The notes below the pieces were generated by a model. It did no database searches, was not told the origin of the DNA, and saw only the letters and a program-made list of their open reading frames with translations. The position numbers and the translations under genes are program-made. From positions 3,348,001-3,412,000 of the forward strand of contig BTPP01000005.1 in NCBI GenBank assembly GCA_037102815.1: a stretch of DNA of 64,000 nucleotides, in the 5' to 3' direction. Source of the stretch: Neurospora intermedia (Eukaryota; Ascomycota; Sordariomycetes; Sordariales; Sordariaceae). Shown here piece by piece: positions 11,134 through 22,673 of the stretch (position 1 is its first letter; each line of letters begins with the position of its first letter).

Positions 11134-12659
11134 GACCTTGTAGGACTTGAGAAAGTTAAGAATACTTATAGGATCGAATCCATTTGCTGGGTCCGGCTTT
11201 TGAACTTTTCTGAACTTTTTCGCCCACTTGTGACTTTGTTGCTCACGAAAAATAGATGGTCTAGACGATTATAAAGGTCAACGTAAGCAGCTGGAAATCA
11301 AGGTGAGAAGAGTAGTCAGTAGGTGACCAGGAAAAGGGTCTAGAATTGTCAAAATCATATACGTAGAACTATCATGAAACTTCTGCCCACGCCACACCGG
11401 TCAGTTTTCTTTCCAATTGCTTGCTCATTCGCTTCCCGCCACTGATCTCTTGGACATGGACGGATTCGACAATGCGCCGCCCATCGACGCTGTCGCAGCA
11501 GTCACTTTGCAAACATAAAACGAGGCCCCTCGAGGACAAATGATTACAAAGCTGGAAACAGCCGAGAGCTTGGTGGGGCTCGAAGGGAAGCACAAAGAGG
11601 CGCCTTTCTAAATACGGTTAGCGCAGTAGCTTACGTCAAAGTCGGTCATCATGCCCAGATCCAATTGCCGTGGAATTGGAATTGGAAAAGCTTGGACCAT
11701 CCATCCATGTTACCAGAGTGTGTGTTGGGCGCTTTCGCTCGGTCACTCCCGTGTACCGAAAAATGAGGCTATCACGGGCGAGACCCGATGTGGTGGCTAG
11801 GATAGGAAAGGCGGTGATCTCTCAGGGCTGACTGGAGCACAAAATCATTATATTCGGCTTCGTCCAAGGCTTGAGTGCTCCGTCGCATCGATGCTCAATG
11901 ATGTCAGATTCGGCATTGGCTTCATTCACAACTGAACCACCCAGAAATGCATAACCGCGCTCAACTGTGAACATCATTCCGATCAAAATGCATGAGTCAA
12001 CAAGGCACAGCTGCATCAAAGATTCAACAATGATTTTGACTTCTTTATTGACAGCCGCCGTAGTGCAGATGCTAACACCTGACTTGTGGTATTAGCTGCG
12101 AAGGTATCAAGCGCTCCAGAGCCACGCACTTGCCAGTAGCACCTCCCCGGTATCTACATCGTCTTTCCTTCTTCTTTTATCCGCCAGTACGCAACCCACG
12201 CCAAGTGACAACGCAATAAAAATTCGAAGAGCAAAGATACCGCGACGTCCAAACAATAGCCATGATGAAAAGATAAGAAACCCAATTGCACCCCTCCAAA
12301 AGTGATATCATCCGTTATTCCTGTATGTCTGTGTAATAAGCATGCTTTTCGTATGCTTCAATCCCATGCTCATATCCTCAGCGAGCCTTCCATTGCGCCT
12401 ACGGCACCAGTGTAGATAGAGGTGAGGTTGTGTAGTGTATAACTGTGTCTTCAATCCACAAAGGAACGCCTTCGCAATCGTATCAGTCGCAAGAACTAAA
12501 GGCCATGTCCCAAAGCGAAACGGGACTCGGTGTGCTCTTATCTGCCCGGGGCGTGGTATCGTTACCAGCTGGGTCGATCACTTCTTGAGAAGTCACCTCA
12601 TCCGAACCGTGTGACGCAGTCGACTCTTGGTCAGCCAGCGGCAATGTTCTGGCCAGCCT
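11134..12659. other. Intergenic region
   Basis: Between the pirin start and the 3' end of the CAP20-like gene. I see no ORF with recognisable protein features, no RNA gene and no repeat array. Confidence 0.5.
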
Positions 12660-13299
12660 CTAGTTGTTGGCCGTGCCGTTAGCCGTCTGTTGCTTGGCGT
12701 TCTCTTTCTGGGTGTTGAGGAAGCTGGCGGCAGTAGCGTAGGTCTCGGTACCGATAGTGAGAGCAGTAGTGAGAGCAGCCTTGTAGTAAGCGCTCAAGCC
12801 CTTGCCGCCAACCTTCTCGAGCTCGGTGTTGTAGGTGCTGAGAACATGCTCCTTGCCGCTCTGGCCAAGGCGGATGGGGAACTGAAGAAGAGACTGGGCG
12901 TCGTGGACGAGCTCATCTGTCGGCTTCTTGACAATCGGGAACTTCTCATCGATCTTGGACAACGTCTTGTCACCCAAGTCATCGGCCCTATGGACGTATG
13001 GGGAGACGTATTGGTACGGGCCCTGGAGGTAGCCGAGGAAGGGAGCCCCAATCTGGTATACCTTCTCGGTCACCTCGAGGAGTCTTTGGCCGTAGGGGTT
13101 GGCCTTCACAGTCGAGATGCTGGACTCGACGATAGGGTATCCAAGCAAGTGCTGTCAACATGTTAGAGTCGGTTGTGGAGCACACAAGAGATGACGGGGG
13201 ACATCATAAGCTTACCTTGATGACCGCGGAGTTGGAGGCAACATCGCCGTTAACTTGCCTGTTGCTGTTCGACATCTTGGTCTTCTTCTGGTGAGCCAT
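12660..13299 (-). CDS. CAP20-like fungal perilipin (lipid droplet coat protein)
   Basis: Two exons, 13299-13216 and 13151-12660, give 191 residues. The intron has donor GTAAGC and acceptor ACAG. The protein has the fungal perilipin/CAP20 pattern: N-terminal NSAVIKHLLGYPIVESS, then NPYGQRLLEVTEKVYQIGAPFLGYLQGPYQYVSPYVHRADDLGDKTLSKIDEKFPIV, amphipathic helices, and a Gln/Asn-rich tail. Length fits CAP20 of Colletotrichum and MPL1 of Metarhizium. These coat lipid droplets and control storage-lipid use during spore germination and, in pathogens, appressorium turgor. A second in-frame ATG lies at codon 9 (MSNSNRQ), and either could be used. The nearby SCP2-type thiolase is also lipid-related, though I would not infer co-regulation from that alone. 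Confidence 0.88.
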
Positions 13300-16200
13300 G
13301 TTAGATGCTGGAGAGTACGTAGAGTGCCACAAAGGAAGAATGAAAGATCAGGAATTGAGAGCAGGTGAGAATGGCGGACTGTACAATTTTGTATGATTTC
13401 CAGAGAGGATAGAAGGGTGGGACCGAGCGTGAGATCGGAAGGTTCTTTTAAACAGGACGAGGTGGTATCGGATTTCGGAATTGTTGAAACTAGAAGGTGG
13501 GAGAAAACAATGCAAGCAGAGGAATGGCAAGGTGGTTTGGAAGGAGACGGAATATGTAAATGGTAACTGCCTGTGTCAAGAGGAAGGAGAGGGGGGGTGG
13601 AGGGATGAAAGACGTCTTTCCCGTCCGGTGAAACCTCACAGATTGGTAGTCCAGCCGATGCACGCCACTAGCATGGGGCTATTGCGGGCAGGTAGGATCA
13701 CTATCAGAACATGAGAACCAAACTTGGGGAACTTGCGATGAAAGAAGCTGCCTGAGCCGTTGGCTAGAGGTACCTCTAACCCTCAGGGCACCCCCCTTCC
13801 CCCCGTCATGGGTGTCATACTCCCTTGTACCTTGCTGAGACCGAGTAACTGAAATGCACATGAAAGCGAGCATGTTCAACTGAATCCTGTCATGATCTGA
13901 TGCACATCACACTCAGTCTACCTACAGGTAGGTACTACCAGTAGTAGTCTCCAGCTGCGGGAGTCGATGCGGGGAGCTGATAGACATGGCATCTCCGATG
14001 TTAAGGCCCAGTTACTGCGTGGAAGCCGGGTGAGTTAGCCTCCCCTGCCGGTATCTTGGAGCGATACACGGCAGGTACTTGTGGTTCGTTTACAGTGACA
14101 CAGAACCGCTCTCGTCTTCCATGACCGAATCCAGATCTTGGTGCGTCAAAAACACGAAGTGAAGTCCAAGGTGTGGATGCCCAAAGTGGGCTTGAACACA
14201 TTGAACAGACCTCTCGACCCCTGTGCTTTCCTTCGATGAACCGGGGCGAACAATCGAAGTGCCCTGATAAGACTCTGGTGGGGCCCCCTCGCTTTCGGGG
14301 CTGCATGCGTCGGGCCAACACCCCCGGCCGTCCAGGCTGCCAAGCAAGCGCTGCCAGCCAGTGAAAACGAAGGGAGGGAGAAAGTGGCAACCCCTCCTTC
14401 TGACATGTGAAAGCTCACAAGCCAAACCGAAGCCACAGCATCCGTATCCCTGGCATTGTACGACACTATAAATGTGAGCATCATCCTCATGCCAGGATCA
14501 CCACCGGGGTTTGATTGATCCATTTCAGTCGCCTTGGAGGAAAACAGCCGATGGAATTGCCTGCGTGTCGTACACCCAGAGCGCGAGCCCCGGAGGCGAC
14601 CGAGGCCGTTAAAAGCTATACCTGACAAAATAGGAGGTGAGAGAGATGTTGGATGTTTTAACAGGCGACCTCACAGTTGACCACCACTTCATTCGGTGAA
14701 ACAAAGGGCCTTCACGTGAAATGCCTTCGTTGTCATTCCGTGACATCATTCTCTCGGAGGAGGCTCACGGACAGTGCACTCTTCAATCGAGATACTGCCT
14801 ACCTAGCTCGTCGTGGTTCAGTCAAGTTGTTCAAGATAAGAAAGGGAGATTTTCAGGCACAACGAGATACATGACATGCATGTCCCAGGCGGGGTTATTG
14901 CTTCAAAGTCTGGGTCTTCGGACCCGGTTTCCTCTCTCATCATGGACTCGTACACAAGCAATCATTTTGTGTAACAACCGGTGAGGCTCGGAACGAATGG
15001 AAAGAGTGACCCTCACACCCCCCCACGCCACGCCATCTCTACCCGTTGCTGCCGGTTCATCATCCGTACGAGACTGTAACCCAGCGAGACTCCTCAGCGC
15101 CACGCAAGTTTTTGGAGGATGACGACAGAACTTGAAGTTCTCGGCTGCACAACTTCAATTTCGTCTTTTCCACGGTTGATGATCTTCACTTGGAATTACG
15201 GAAATGTCAACTTCCCCGGCTGCACCGGAAGCAATTTCACGCTCACAACTGACAACAGGCTCGACATCCAACCACATCTCCCAAGCTGCCTCGTTCAGCG
15301 GGGTATCAGGCTCACCTACAGCCAGCAATGCAAGTAATGCAGCATGCAGTGTTGCCTCGCAGCACTTATTGTGGTCGGGGCGCTGTGGTAAGCTCTTCAG
15401 TTGGTTCCTCCACAAAGGCCTTGCAGAGGTCAGACAAAGGACCTTGGATTTTGAACATTGACTCGCATCGTCGGCACCAGCACGTGCACCGTGAGGTCCA
15501 ATTGCAGAGTCAAAGTCGGCCCCGTTCAAAATCTGTGGAAGATTTCAGTTTTGGAAGCATTTGGTGGACGACAGGGGCTGACATGTTTGGCATTTTTGTG
15601 TGTTGCGGGTGCCCCTGTACCTTCCGCGTGGATCCAAGGGGTCCGGGCCACCACTAAAGCAGGAAAGCGCCAACCCCTTGAGAGCTTTGGCGTGATTGGC
15701 TGTCAGGGATAGCCTGTGTTGTGCCACTTTCACATGTCAGAAACATGGAAGCGACGAGATGACCGACTGGGCAGGTTGTGTGTCACGGTGTGTTTAAGTT
15801 GTCCTTTTTTTTTTTCCTGTTTTTTTTTTTTTTTTTTTGCGAGTAAGAGCTCAAAATCCGACCCTGATCTCTTGTTAGCCTGATTTCATTCGCCTAGAGC
15901 GAGCTCATCGATAATTGGTTCTATCATCGGTTACATATGTATGCAAGCCACAGAAAAACAGAAAGATACAACAAGCTCGAAGCCGTGTATCTCCCCTCGT
16001 CCGTTGACTGTGTCGACTGTAAAGCATCACAGAGTTTCAAAACATGGCACACAGGGCATCAAGTGAAAATAGGGGCTGACGTTACCCAAACAAACCTCCT
16101 ACATCTCCCACTACCCGCGGTTTCACAGCATCCATGCCCGACTGTTGACCGAGCAGATATCGTTCTTGCACAAGACGGTTTCGTGCATTCTCCATCAGGC

Positions 16201-17831
16201 GAGTGCCCGTTATCTTGAGTGAGACAAGGGTTGTGAAGATGCCAGACAATTGGATGCAGATATCACTCTACACTACAATGTATCTCAGCATGGCATATCC
16301 GCCAGACTGGTGGAAGCCTGCAGGTCTCGGTTCAAGCAGCTGCCATGAGGCTGATATGTATGCACAAGCACCACAAAACTGATAGAGTCGAGAATGAGAC
16401 CAGGCACAAAGCACAACTTACGTCACGGTCAACCTGCACCTCACAACTGAGGGTCCCAATCAAAGTCTGGAAGTCCACATTTTCGAACGCCATCGGGTGA
16501 GATCGAAAACCCGGCAAGCAACTACGCATACGCACACCCGACACACTGCAACTCGGGGCCCAGACGCCTGGGCAGCTGATGACGGTACATCGTCTCTCCT
16601 CGGCAGAAACCCCCTACTCCTCTTTTTCTGTCTTATTCCCTCTTTATTTTTGTTCTTTGGAAATTAAATAGTACCAGACGGGTTTTTTTTGGCCGGCATT
16701 CGATCGGAACTTGATCCGAGGGTGATTTCTCTTGTGCCTTGTCTTGAGGCTCTTTGCAAGTCGGCCCGAAAAAAAATCTTCAGACTTTACTGCGCCAACA
16801 TCATCTCTTTTCACAAGCTTCTGCAACTCGTCCCAGCTGCTTGGCACGCGGACAGTCGAGATGAAATATCATCCCTTGCCCACTACGCAGAAATTCCAGC
16901 TTGAGCATGTGTATGTGGCGGACCATCCCACATGCGGAATGTTTCCGCTCATGTAAGCGAGACGATTGATTTTTTTTTTTTCTTTAAAAGTGGTGCTTCT
17001 GACTGACATGTGAAAGTACCCAGATAGACGGGACAGTGACGGACAAGACACTGCAAGACGGACAATGGGTTTACCAGTCAATGATCCAAACAAAACCATG
17101 ATTCAGTTGGCAATCTCTTGAAGTAAGGGGCCGACCATGCCTACATTGATCCTAACTCCTCGGGCAGACGTCTAACATCACTCTCTTCGGACGTCTCAGT
17201 GGTCAATGACATGAGGATTCTGTCATCACAACTCATGTTTCTTCTCATGAGCATCGATCCGCAAATCGAGATGCCAAGACTCATCTTCAAGGGCTGACCG
17301 TAAACGCGAAAAATGGTACAGGAGTGAGGAGACCAGGTCAGTTCAACACCAACGTCAATATACTGTTTTTCTGATCGCCCATGAAGACTACCTCTAGCTG
17401 TGTCTCGCCAACGCTTACAAACAAGCTGTTGGATTTGGCTGTAGTGGGTGTGAGCTAAAACACGAAACCTTTTTCGTTCATAGCGTGAGCGAGGTTTAAA
17501 AGTCCCATATGGAAGGTGCGAACAATGTTTCCGATACAAAAAAAAAAAGAAGACTTCGATGATGAGAATTGAGTAGGCAAGAGTCCCTTGCGTGACTTCC
17601 ACTTTCCTCGATTACCCTACACTCGACCACCAAAAGTCTGCTCTGACTTGCATTTATTCTTCCGTTATAGTTCTTGCTTTGCCTTCCCAATTTCAACGAA
17701 ACCAAAGCCTCAAGTCGTCAAATCTGTACGGAAAAACCTGTATGTCCTCGGTGCTTTGCATGGTCTGACCCCAAGATTGTACTTAACAAATTGGTGTAAT
17801 ATTAATTATATGCTAGAAACAGACCCGCAAC
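13300..17831. other. 4.5-kb gene-free interval
   Basis: It starts with the promoter and 5' UTR of the CAP20-like gene. The rest holds a TACCTAGGTA-like patch (13918-13935), two neighbouring T tracts (about 15808-15838) and a shorter T tract (about 16973-16984). Open frames here are short, cut by stops and show no family pattern. No transposon, tRNA or rRNA seen. An unannotated noncoding transcript cannot be excluded. Confidence 0.5.
15808..15838. repeat. Twin poly-T tracts
   Basis: Two long T runs separated by CCTG. The likely origin is replication slippage or an old retro-inserted poly-A tail. No element boundary or target duplication is visible. Confidence 0.7.
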
Positions 17832-19286
17832 TCAGAAGCGAGCCTCGACCTTGGTCATGGTATCTTGCAACGCCCACTCGTTCACCTTCTCCCTGCTGCG
17901 AACAGCCTTGACCTGCTCCGCCGTAAAGCCCTTGGCCTCGACCGCCGGGTTATAGCCCAGCTTGTTGAGCTTTCCAACCGTCGCCGAGTCGATAACTGGC
18001 GCCTCCTTGCCGTCAGCACGCTTGTAGACGGTGACTACAGCGGCACCACCAAGTCCAAGGTTGTGCTGGAGCGCGTATTTGGTGTGAGGCACATTGCGGT
18101 TGTTGGCCCATCCTCGGAGGTGCCATACCAACTCGGCGCACTGAGCGATACCAGTGGCGCCTAGAGGGTGGCCTTTGGAGATGAGACCTCCACTGGGGTT
18201 GACGACGACCTTGCCACCATATGTGATATTACCGGCGCGTACAAACTCGTGCGCCTTGCCGGGCTCGGAGAAACCCAGAGCGTCAATCAAGATCATCTCG
18301 TTGGCACTGAAGCAGTCGTGAAGTTCGCATACAGCAAAGTCACTGGGCTTGACACCGGCCTCCTTCATGGCAACGCGCGCAGCGTGCTGGGTCATGTCCC
18401 AGCCCATCAAGTCAATGGCGCTCTTTGAGAACAGGCTGGGCGCATCAGTGGCCAGGCATTGACCGGCAATAAGGATGGCTTGGTCCTTGAGGTGAGGGCG
18501 GGCGTCCAGGAACTCCTGAGAAACCAAAACTGCTGCCGCGCCACCATCGGAAGTTGGACAGCACTGAAGCTTCGTCAATGGTTCGTGGACCTTGGGTGAC
18601 TGCATAATCTGGTCAAGGGTGTATACGTCCTGGAACTGCGAGTATGGGTTGTTGACGGAGTGGGCGTGATTGATACGAGCGATCTCGGCAAAGTCCTCGG
18701 GCTTGGCGCCATACCTATGAGAGAGGGAATAAGGTCAGTCATCATGCCTTTTGGTGTAACATTACGCTGATGTTATATGAGATTTGGCTTACTTCTCCAT
18801 ATACTCTCGGCCGGCATTACCAAACATCTGAGCGGCACCAGGTGCCTTGGTAACTCCCCTGGTGGTGGCCATCATCTTATACGTCGTTCCGAGAGGGTTC
18901 TCTCTGTCGTTGAAATGGCTCTGCAAGCTACCAGCCTGCATCTTCTCGAAGCCCACTACCAATACACAATCTGCCGCACCACTCGAGATGAAATTACGGC
19001 CCATGGCCAGACCTGTCGAGCCAGTCGAACAGTTGTTGTTGACGTTGTAGATGGGGATCTGGGTCATGCCGAACTGGTAGAAGACGCGCTGGCCACATGT
19101 CGAGTCGCCGTAGCAGTAACAGGCGATACCCTGCTCAACATCGTCATAGGAGATCTGCGCATCGAGCATTGCCTTGACACCAGCCTCAAAACCAAGCTCG
19201 GTATAGTCCACTTTGCCTCTGGGTTTGATGAACTTGGTCATGCCCACGCCGAGGACGTAGCATGGCTTCTTCTGCCTGGGGGCCAT
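17832..19286 (-). CDS. SCP2/SCPx-type thiolase (thiolase domain only)
   Basis: Two exons, 19286-18793 and 18714-17832, encode 458 residues. The intron has donor GTAAGC and acceptor ATAG. Active-site features of the SCP2-thiolase branch are present: nucleophilic Cys86 in NVNNNCSTGSTGL, HDCFSANE (His297 region) and GHPLGATG (346-353). These enzymes cleave 3-oxoacyl-CoA thiolytically, acting on branched or long chains in peroxisomal beta-oxidation in animals. There is no C-terminal SCP2 lipid-transfer domain. The last three residues are ARF, which differs from the peroxisomal PTS1 consensus (S/A/C-K/R/H-L/M) only at the final position, so location is uncertain. It neighbours the RiPP-like locus but is a widespread metabolic type and probably does not belong to it. 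Confidence 0.92.
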
Positions 19287-20074
19287 TGTAAAAAATCGGT
19301 ATGGGTATTTTCGAACTGGTGGGTGGTTGAATAGTCGATGATCGACGGGAGCGAAAAGAAGAAGAAGAAAAAGAAGAAAGTCTCAAAACTACAACCCACG
19401 ACATAAAGTAGGAGGGAATAAGAACTTTGTCGTAACGTCCGTGGTGACGGCAAGGTTCATGCCTTCAAACCGTTAACATCACTGTTCCCCTGACGGTGAC
19501 GGGCCCGCTTCCCCACGTTTTCCCCAGAACTAAATGCGGGGACGCCCCAGTTACCGAGGCACCTTGCGACAACGACACGCCAGATCCCTCGCCACCCACC
19601 ATCGAAACACCACCGCAAAGCAACGATTGGGCATCATCCCATTCATCTATCCAATCTTCGAAGGGCTTACGAGGAACGGAAGGCTTTATCTTAAGCAGGC
19701 GCCATGCAAACTTCTAGTCAGACCCGCTTGTCTTGTCGGACCCCGAGTATCACGATCCCTTCATTGCATTACCAACAAAGACACCTATTCGCAGTTTGGT
19801 GATGATAGTTTCAGCTTACAGACATCTCATTGATACCGCGAGATTTTTAACAGTGGCTTTCGAGTAAACGCGAGCAGGAATGATACTATGGCTGCTTACT
19901 GAGCAAATGTCAACGAAATCATATCTGAAATTCATCAAGCTAACATCTTATTTATCAACAGGCCCGACTCCTCACCAAGTGGGAAGCCCCATACTCAAGA
20001 AACATAAGACAAAACACAAGAAACCACATTATTTCAAAAAATTCTCAGGTGGTTGGCTAGGTGTTGATCTGAGT
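19287..20074. other. Intergenic region
   Basis: Between the thiolase start and the 3' end of the repeat-precursor gene. Nothing recognisable apart from presumed promoter and 3' UTR sequence. Confidence 0.5.
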
Positions 20075-20547
20075 TCACGCCCCCTCGCCGGCTCTCTTAC
20101 CAACGTTCTGGGTCCAGGCCTCGTCGTCGGCCCTCTTGCCAACGTTCTGGGTCCAGGCCTCCTCGTCGGCTCTCTTGCCAACGTTCTGGGTCCAGGCCTC
20201 CTCGTCGGCTCTCTTGCCAACGTTCTGGGTCCACGCCTCCTCGTCGGCCCTCTTGCCAACGTTCTGGGTCCACGCCTCCTCGTCGGCTCTCTTGGTGGTA
20301 TGGAAAGACCAGGCCTCCTCGTCGGCCCTCTTGCCAACGTTCTGAGTCCACGCCTCCTCGTCGGCCCTCTTGGTCGTGGGCTTAGTGGGATTGATAATCT
20401 GGTTCCATGCCTCGTCTGACTTGCCTGGTTTTTGTTAGCACCAGTTTTGAATGGTTCATCGTTCCGGGAATGCATACCAGGAGTTGGGATTGCAATGGCA
20501 CCAATAGCCAGGAAGGCAATCATGAAGGAGGTCTGAGTGATCTGCAT
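20075..20547 (-). CDS. Secreted Kex2-type repeat precursor peptide (candidate dikaritin RiPP precursor)
   Basis: Two exons, 20547-20478 and 20424-20075, encode 139 residues. The intron has donor GTATGC, branch GCTAAC and acceptor CCAG. Without splicing the frame runs into a different, Arg/Pro-rich reading of the same repeats. The spliced frame instead gives a signal peptide (MQITQTSFMIAFLAIGAIA), a first unit (SDEAWNQIINPTKPTT-KR) and seven 13-residue units. Each unit is an acidic ADEEA-type spacer, a six-residue Trp-led segment and a Lys-Arg Kex2 site. Six carry WTQNVG (one with spacer ADDEA) and the second carries WSFHTT. The protein ends AGEGA. Signal peptide, repeated short cores and KR sites beside a divergent UstYa gene match dikaritin precursors (ustiloxin/phomopsin/asperipin type), in which cores are cut out by Kex2 and cyclised by UstY oxidases. 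Alternatively it could be a non-cyclised Kex2-processed repeat peptide. It is not the alpha-type pheromone, since the cores lack cysteines. Confidence 0.85.
20093..20365 (-). repeat. Seven tandem 39-bp units encoding ADEEAWxxxxxKR
   Basis: The array is exactly 7 x 39 bp and in frame within exon 2 of the precursor gene. Six units differ almost only at synonymous positions (GCG/GCC, AGG/AGA, GGC/GGT), plus one E-to-D change in the last unit. The second unit differs in its core. Near-identity suggests recent duplication or gene conversion. Confidence 0.95.
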
Positions 20548-21407
20548 CTTGAATGACGGGAGAAAGGATCAACGGCGGGTTACTTTTCGGGGCAAGTTTC
20601 TGATTCTGTTTGATGAAACTCACAGTTACAGGACGGGAGGCCTGGTCTATTTATGCCTTTCAACACCAACAAACTAAGTCATTGCTGCCTAACATCTCAC
20701 CGTCGTTGTCAATACTGTCGGCCTCATTCTTCTTCTCCTGAGATACTCCAGGATGAACACAGAGGGGCTCACCTGGACGGAGGCCGACCGACGCCATCGT
20801 CACTCCGAAACATGCATTGCTGACCATGCTGCCCCCGAAACGGACATACTCATGCAACTTTTCTCAGCTGAATCCATTCATCAGGCACTTTGGATTGCAT
20901 CAAATAAGGCTGCGCACACATTATAGACACCAAGAGTGCAGGTTTGGCCGAAAGAGGAAGCTGCTATCCGTTTCTCTGGTCAGCATATTGATGCAAGGCC
21001 GATCATACCTTGATCCTCTCTGATAGTTCCCAGAGAGAACGGCTAGTGATGTTGAATTGGTCTTGCACCGTGTTGCAAGAGGTCTTCTGGATTACATGTC
21101 CACGAAGAGTTAAGTACGGCTTCTCTTGGGCTTGCAGTCGGGGAAGGATAGTTTGTCCCATTGAGTGCGACATCGGCCGAATATGTACCACTGCAACATG
21201 GCCCCCTTTCTTAAGTGTTATCTTTCTGACTTGCATCATTTTCATTAAGGGATTATGCAATGACCCCGAGTCATTTGACACTAGCCGGATTCCAGTCGAG
21301 TTGCTTGTTATCCTTACAAACACGACATTCATTTCTTTCTCGATCCTCGGCGAAGCTGCCAGAGCCAATTCTCCTCTGTGTTGTTAACCCTCCCTAAGCT
21401 TTTCAAG
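20548..21407. promoter_or_regulatory. Bidirectional promoter between precursor and ustYa genes
   Basis: 860 bp separate the two divergent ATGs. A TATA-like ATAAATA lies on the minus strand (20648-20654), about 100 bp before the precursor ATG. A shared promoter would allow co-expression of substrate and enzyme. I see no recognisable pathway-specific factor site. Confidence 0.5.
20648..20654 (-). promoter_or_regulatory. TATA-like element of the precursor gene
   Basis: ATAAATA on the minus strand, about 100 bp upstream of the precursor ATG at 20547. Assigned from motif and spacing only. Confidence 0.4.
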
Positions 21408-22673
21408 ATGGACAAGTTCAAGCCCAGCAACTATGTCCCAGTTGATCGTGAAGAATCTCACTCACCAGACCCTGGGTCCGACGGGGATGACGAGGAGTGT
21501 CGTGAGTTTTCAACCACTTCATCAGCTCGCTGGGCGGGCTCAAAAAGCTCATGGATTCAACGGCACTGGCGCTCTGTTACCGTTCATGGCTTGCTCATAG
21601 CGGCAAATTTGTTTCTCTTCATCGCCTACACAAAGGGAGTCATAGTTCCCGTGCGATACACCGATCCTCAACATGAACCAAGTGAGTTTTCCCCGTGTTC
21701 CTCGTTTGTGCACATCCAGCTGCTTCATTAAACGAGAGCGTCTAACTGTCAAATATCCAGCTCCGTTCCGTTCCGTGGTGAAGTACGAACAAAGGGCGTT
21801 TGATATGGGAGCCATCTATGGCCTGGGCGAAAACAAGTCTTTGAACATGCAAAAGGGCAACATCGACTTCAATGGCCCACCCAGACCTGAGCTGGAAAAT
21901 GCTTGGAATGACCTTCTTCGCTGTGAGCTCTTTTTACTCCAAAGGTACTATTAAATACTTGATGTTTCTAATACGCTGGAACAGTTCAAAACGTCCGAAT
22001 TCCCAGAAAGGATATGGGTCAGTTCCAGGACGATGACACTGTCATTCGGTTGACAGACGGGTCCTACTACTTCACCGTGTCAGTCTTCCACGGGCTTCAC
22101 TGCGTTGAGAGATTCCGGAAATACCTCTACAAGGATCATTACTACCCAGACCTCAGTGAGATGCAAGCCATTGCCCTGCTGAAGCATACAGAGCATTGCA
22201 TCGACTACTTCTTGCAGTATCTCCAGTGCAATGCCGATACGACTCTGCTTCCTATGGAGTGGACGACTGAGTGAGTCACTGCACTTTTGACCGTTTCTCA
22301 TCCACGATCGAAATCATTACTGACAAGGATATGTCTCCCACCAGAGATGCAAAGCCTGTCTCCCAGGGGTTGGGCAAACACACCTGTGTCAAGTGGGACT
22401 CAATTTTCGACTGGATGAAGGACAACTCTTTTGATCCCTTTGAGCCGGGAATTCTGATGCATCCCATCTTTGGTAAGTTATGACACTCAGCCTGATTGAT
22501 TCCTGATACGCTGCAAACACTAACAGATACAATCGCAAACAGGCGATCCGTATGACCGAAATGCGTCTCACCACCACGTCAATGTGGGCCTTACAGAGGC
22601 CGGCGGGATTCTGCATCTGAACGAAGATGGGACGGTGAAAGAAGGTAGCAAAAAGGCACATTTGCATTCGTGA
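21408..22673 (+). CDS. UstYa-family (DUF3328) oxidase, membrane-anchored
   Basis: Five exons, 21408-21681, 21761-21922, 21985-22270, 22345-22472 and 22543-22673, encode 326 residues. All junctions keep frame, with donors GTGAGT/GTGAGC/GTAAGT. An upstream in-frame start at 21378 is possible, but MDKFKPSNYVPVDREE is the typical start of this family. A single transmembrane helix lies at about 57-80. The two defining motifs are HGLHC (181-185) and HTEHC (213-217), followed by IDYFLQYLQCNADTTLLPMEW and a C-terminal HTCVKWDSIFDWM segment. UstYa/UstYb-type proteins carry out oxidative macrocyclisation of RiPP core peptides (ustiloxin, asperipin, phomopsin) in the secretory pathway, probably as metal-dependent oxidases. 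Its position, divergent from a Kex2-type precursor, points to that precursor as substrate (inference). Confidence 0.93.

Noticed and set aside
20029-20547. 172-codon Arg/Pro-rich ORF over the repeat array
   Set aside because: It is the unspliced reading. The spliced frame has a signal peptide, regular KR sites and a sensible stop, so the Arg/Pro product is a frame shadow.
20075-20547. Alpha-type mating pheromone precursor
   Set aside because: The Kex2-like layout is similar, but the repeated segments lack the Cys-containing pheromone core and the gene sits beside UstYa.
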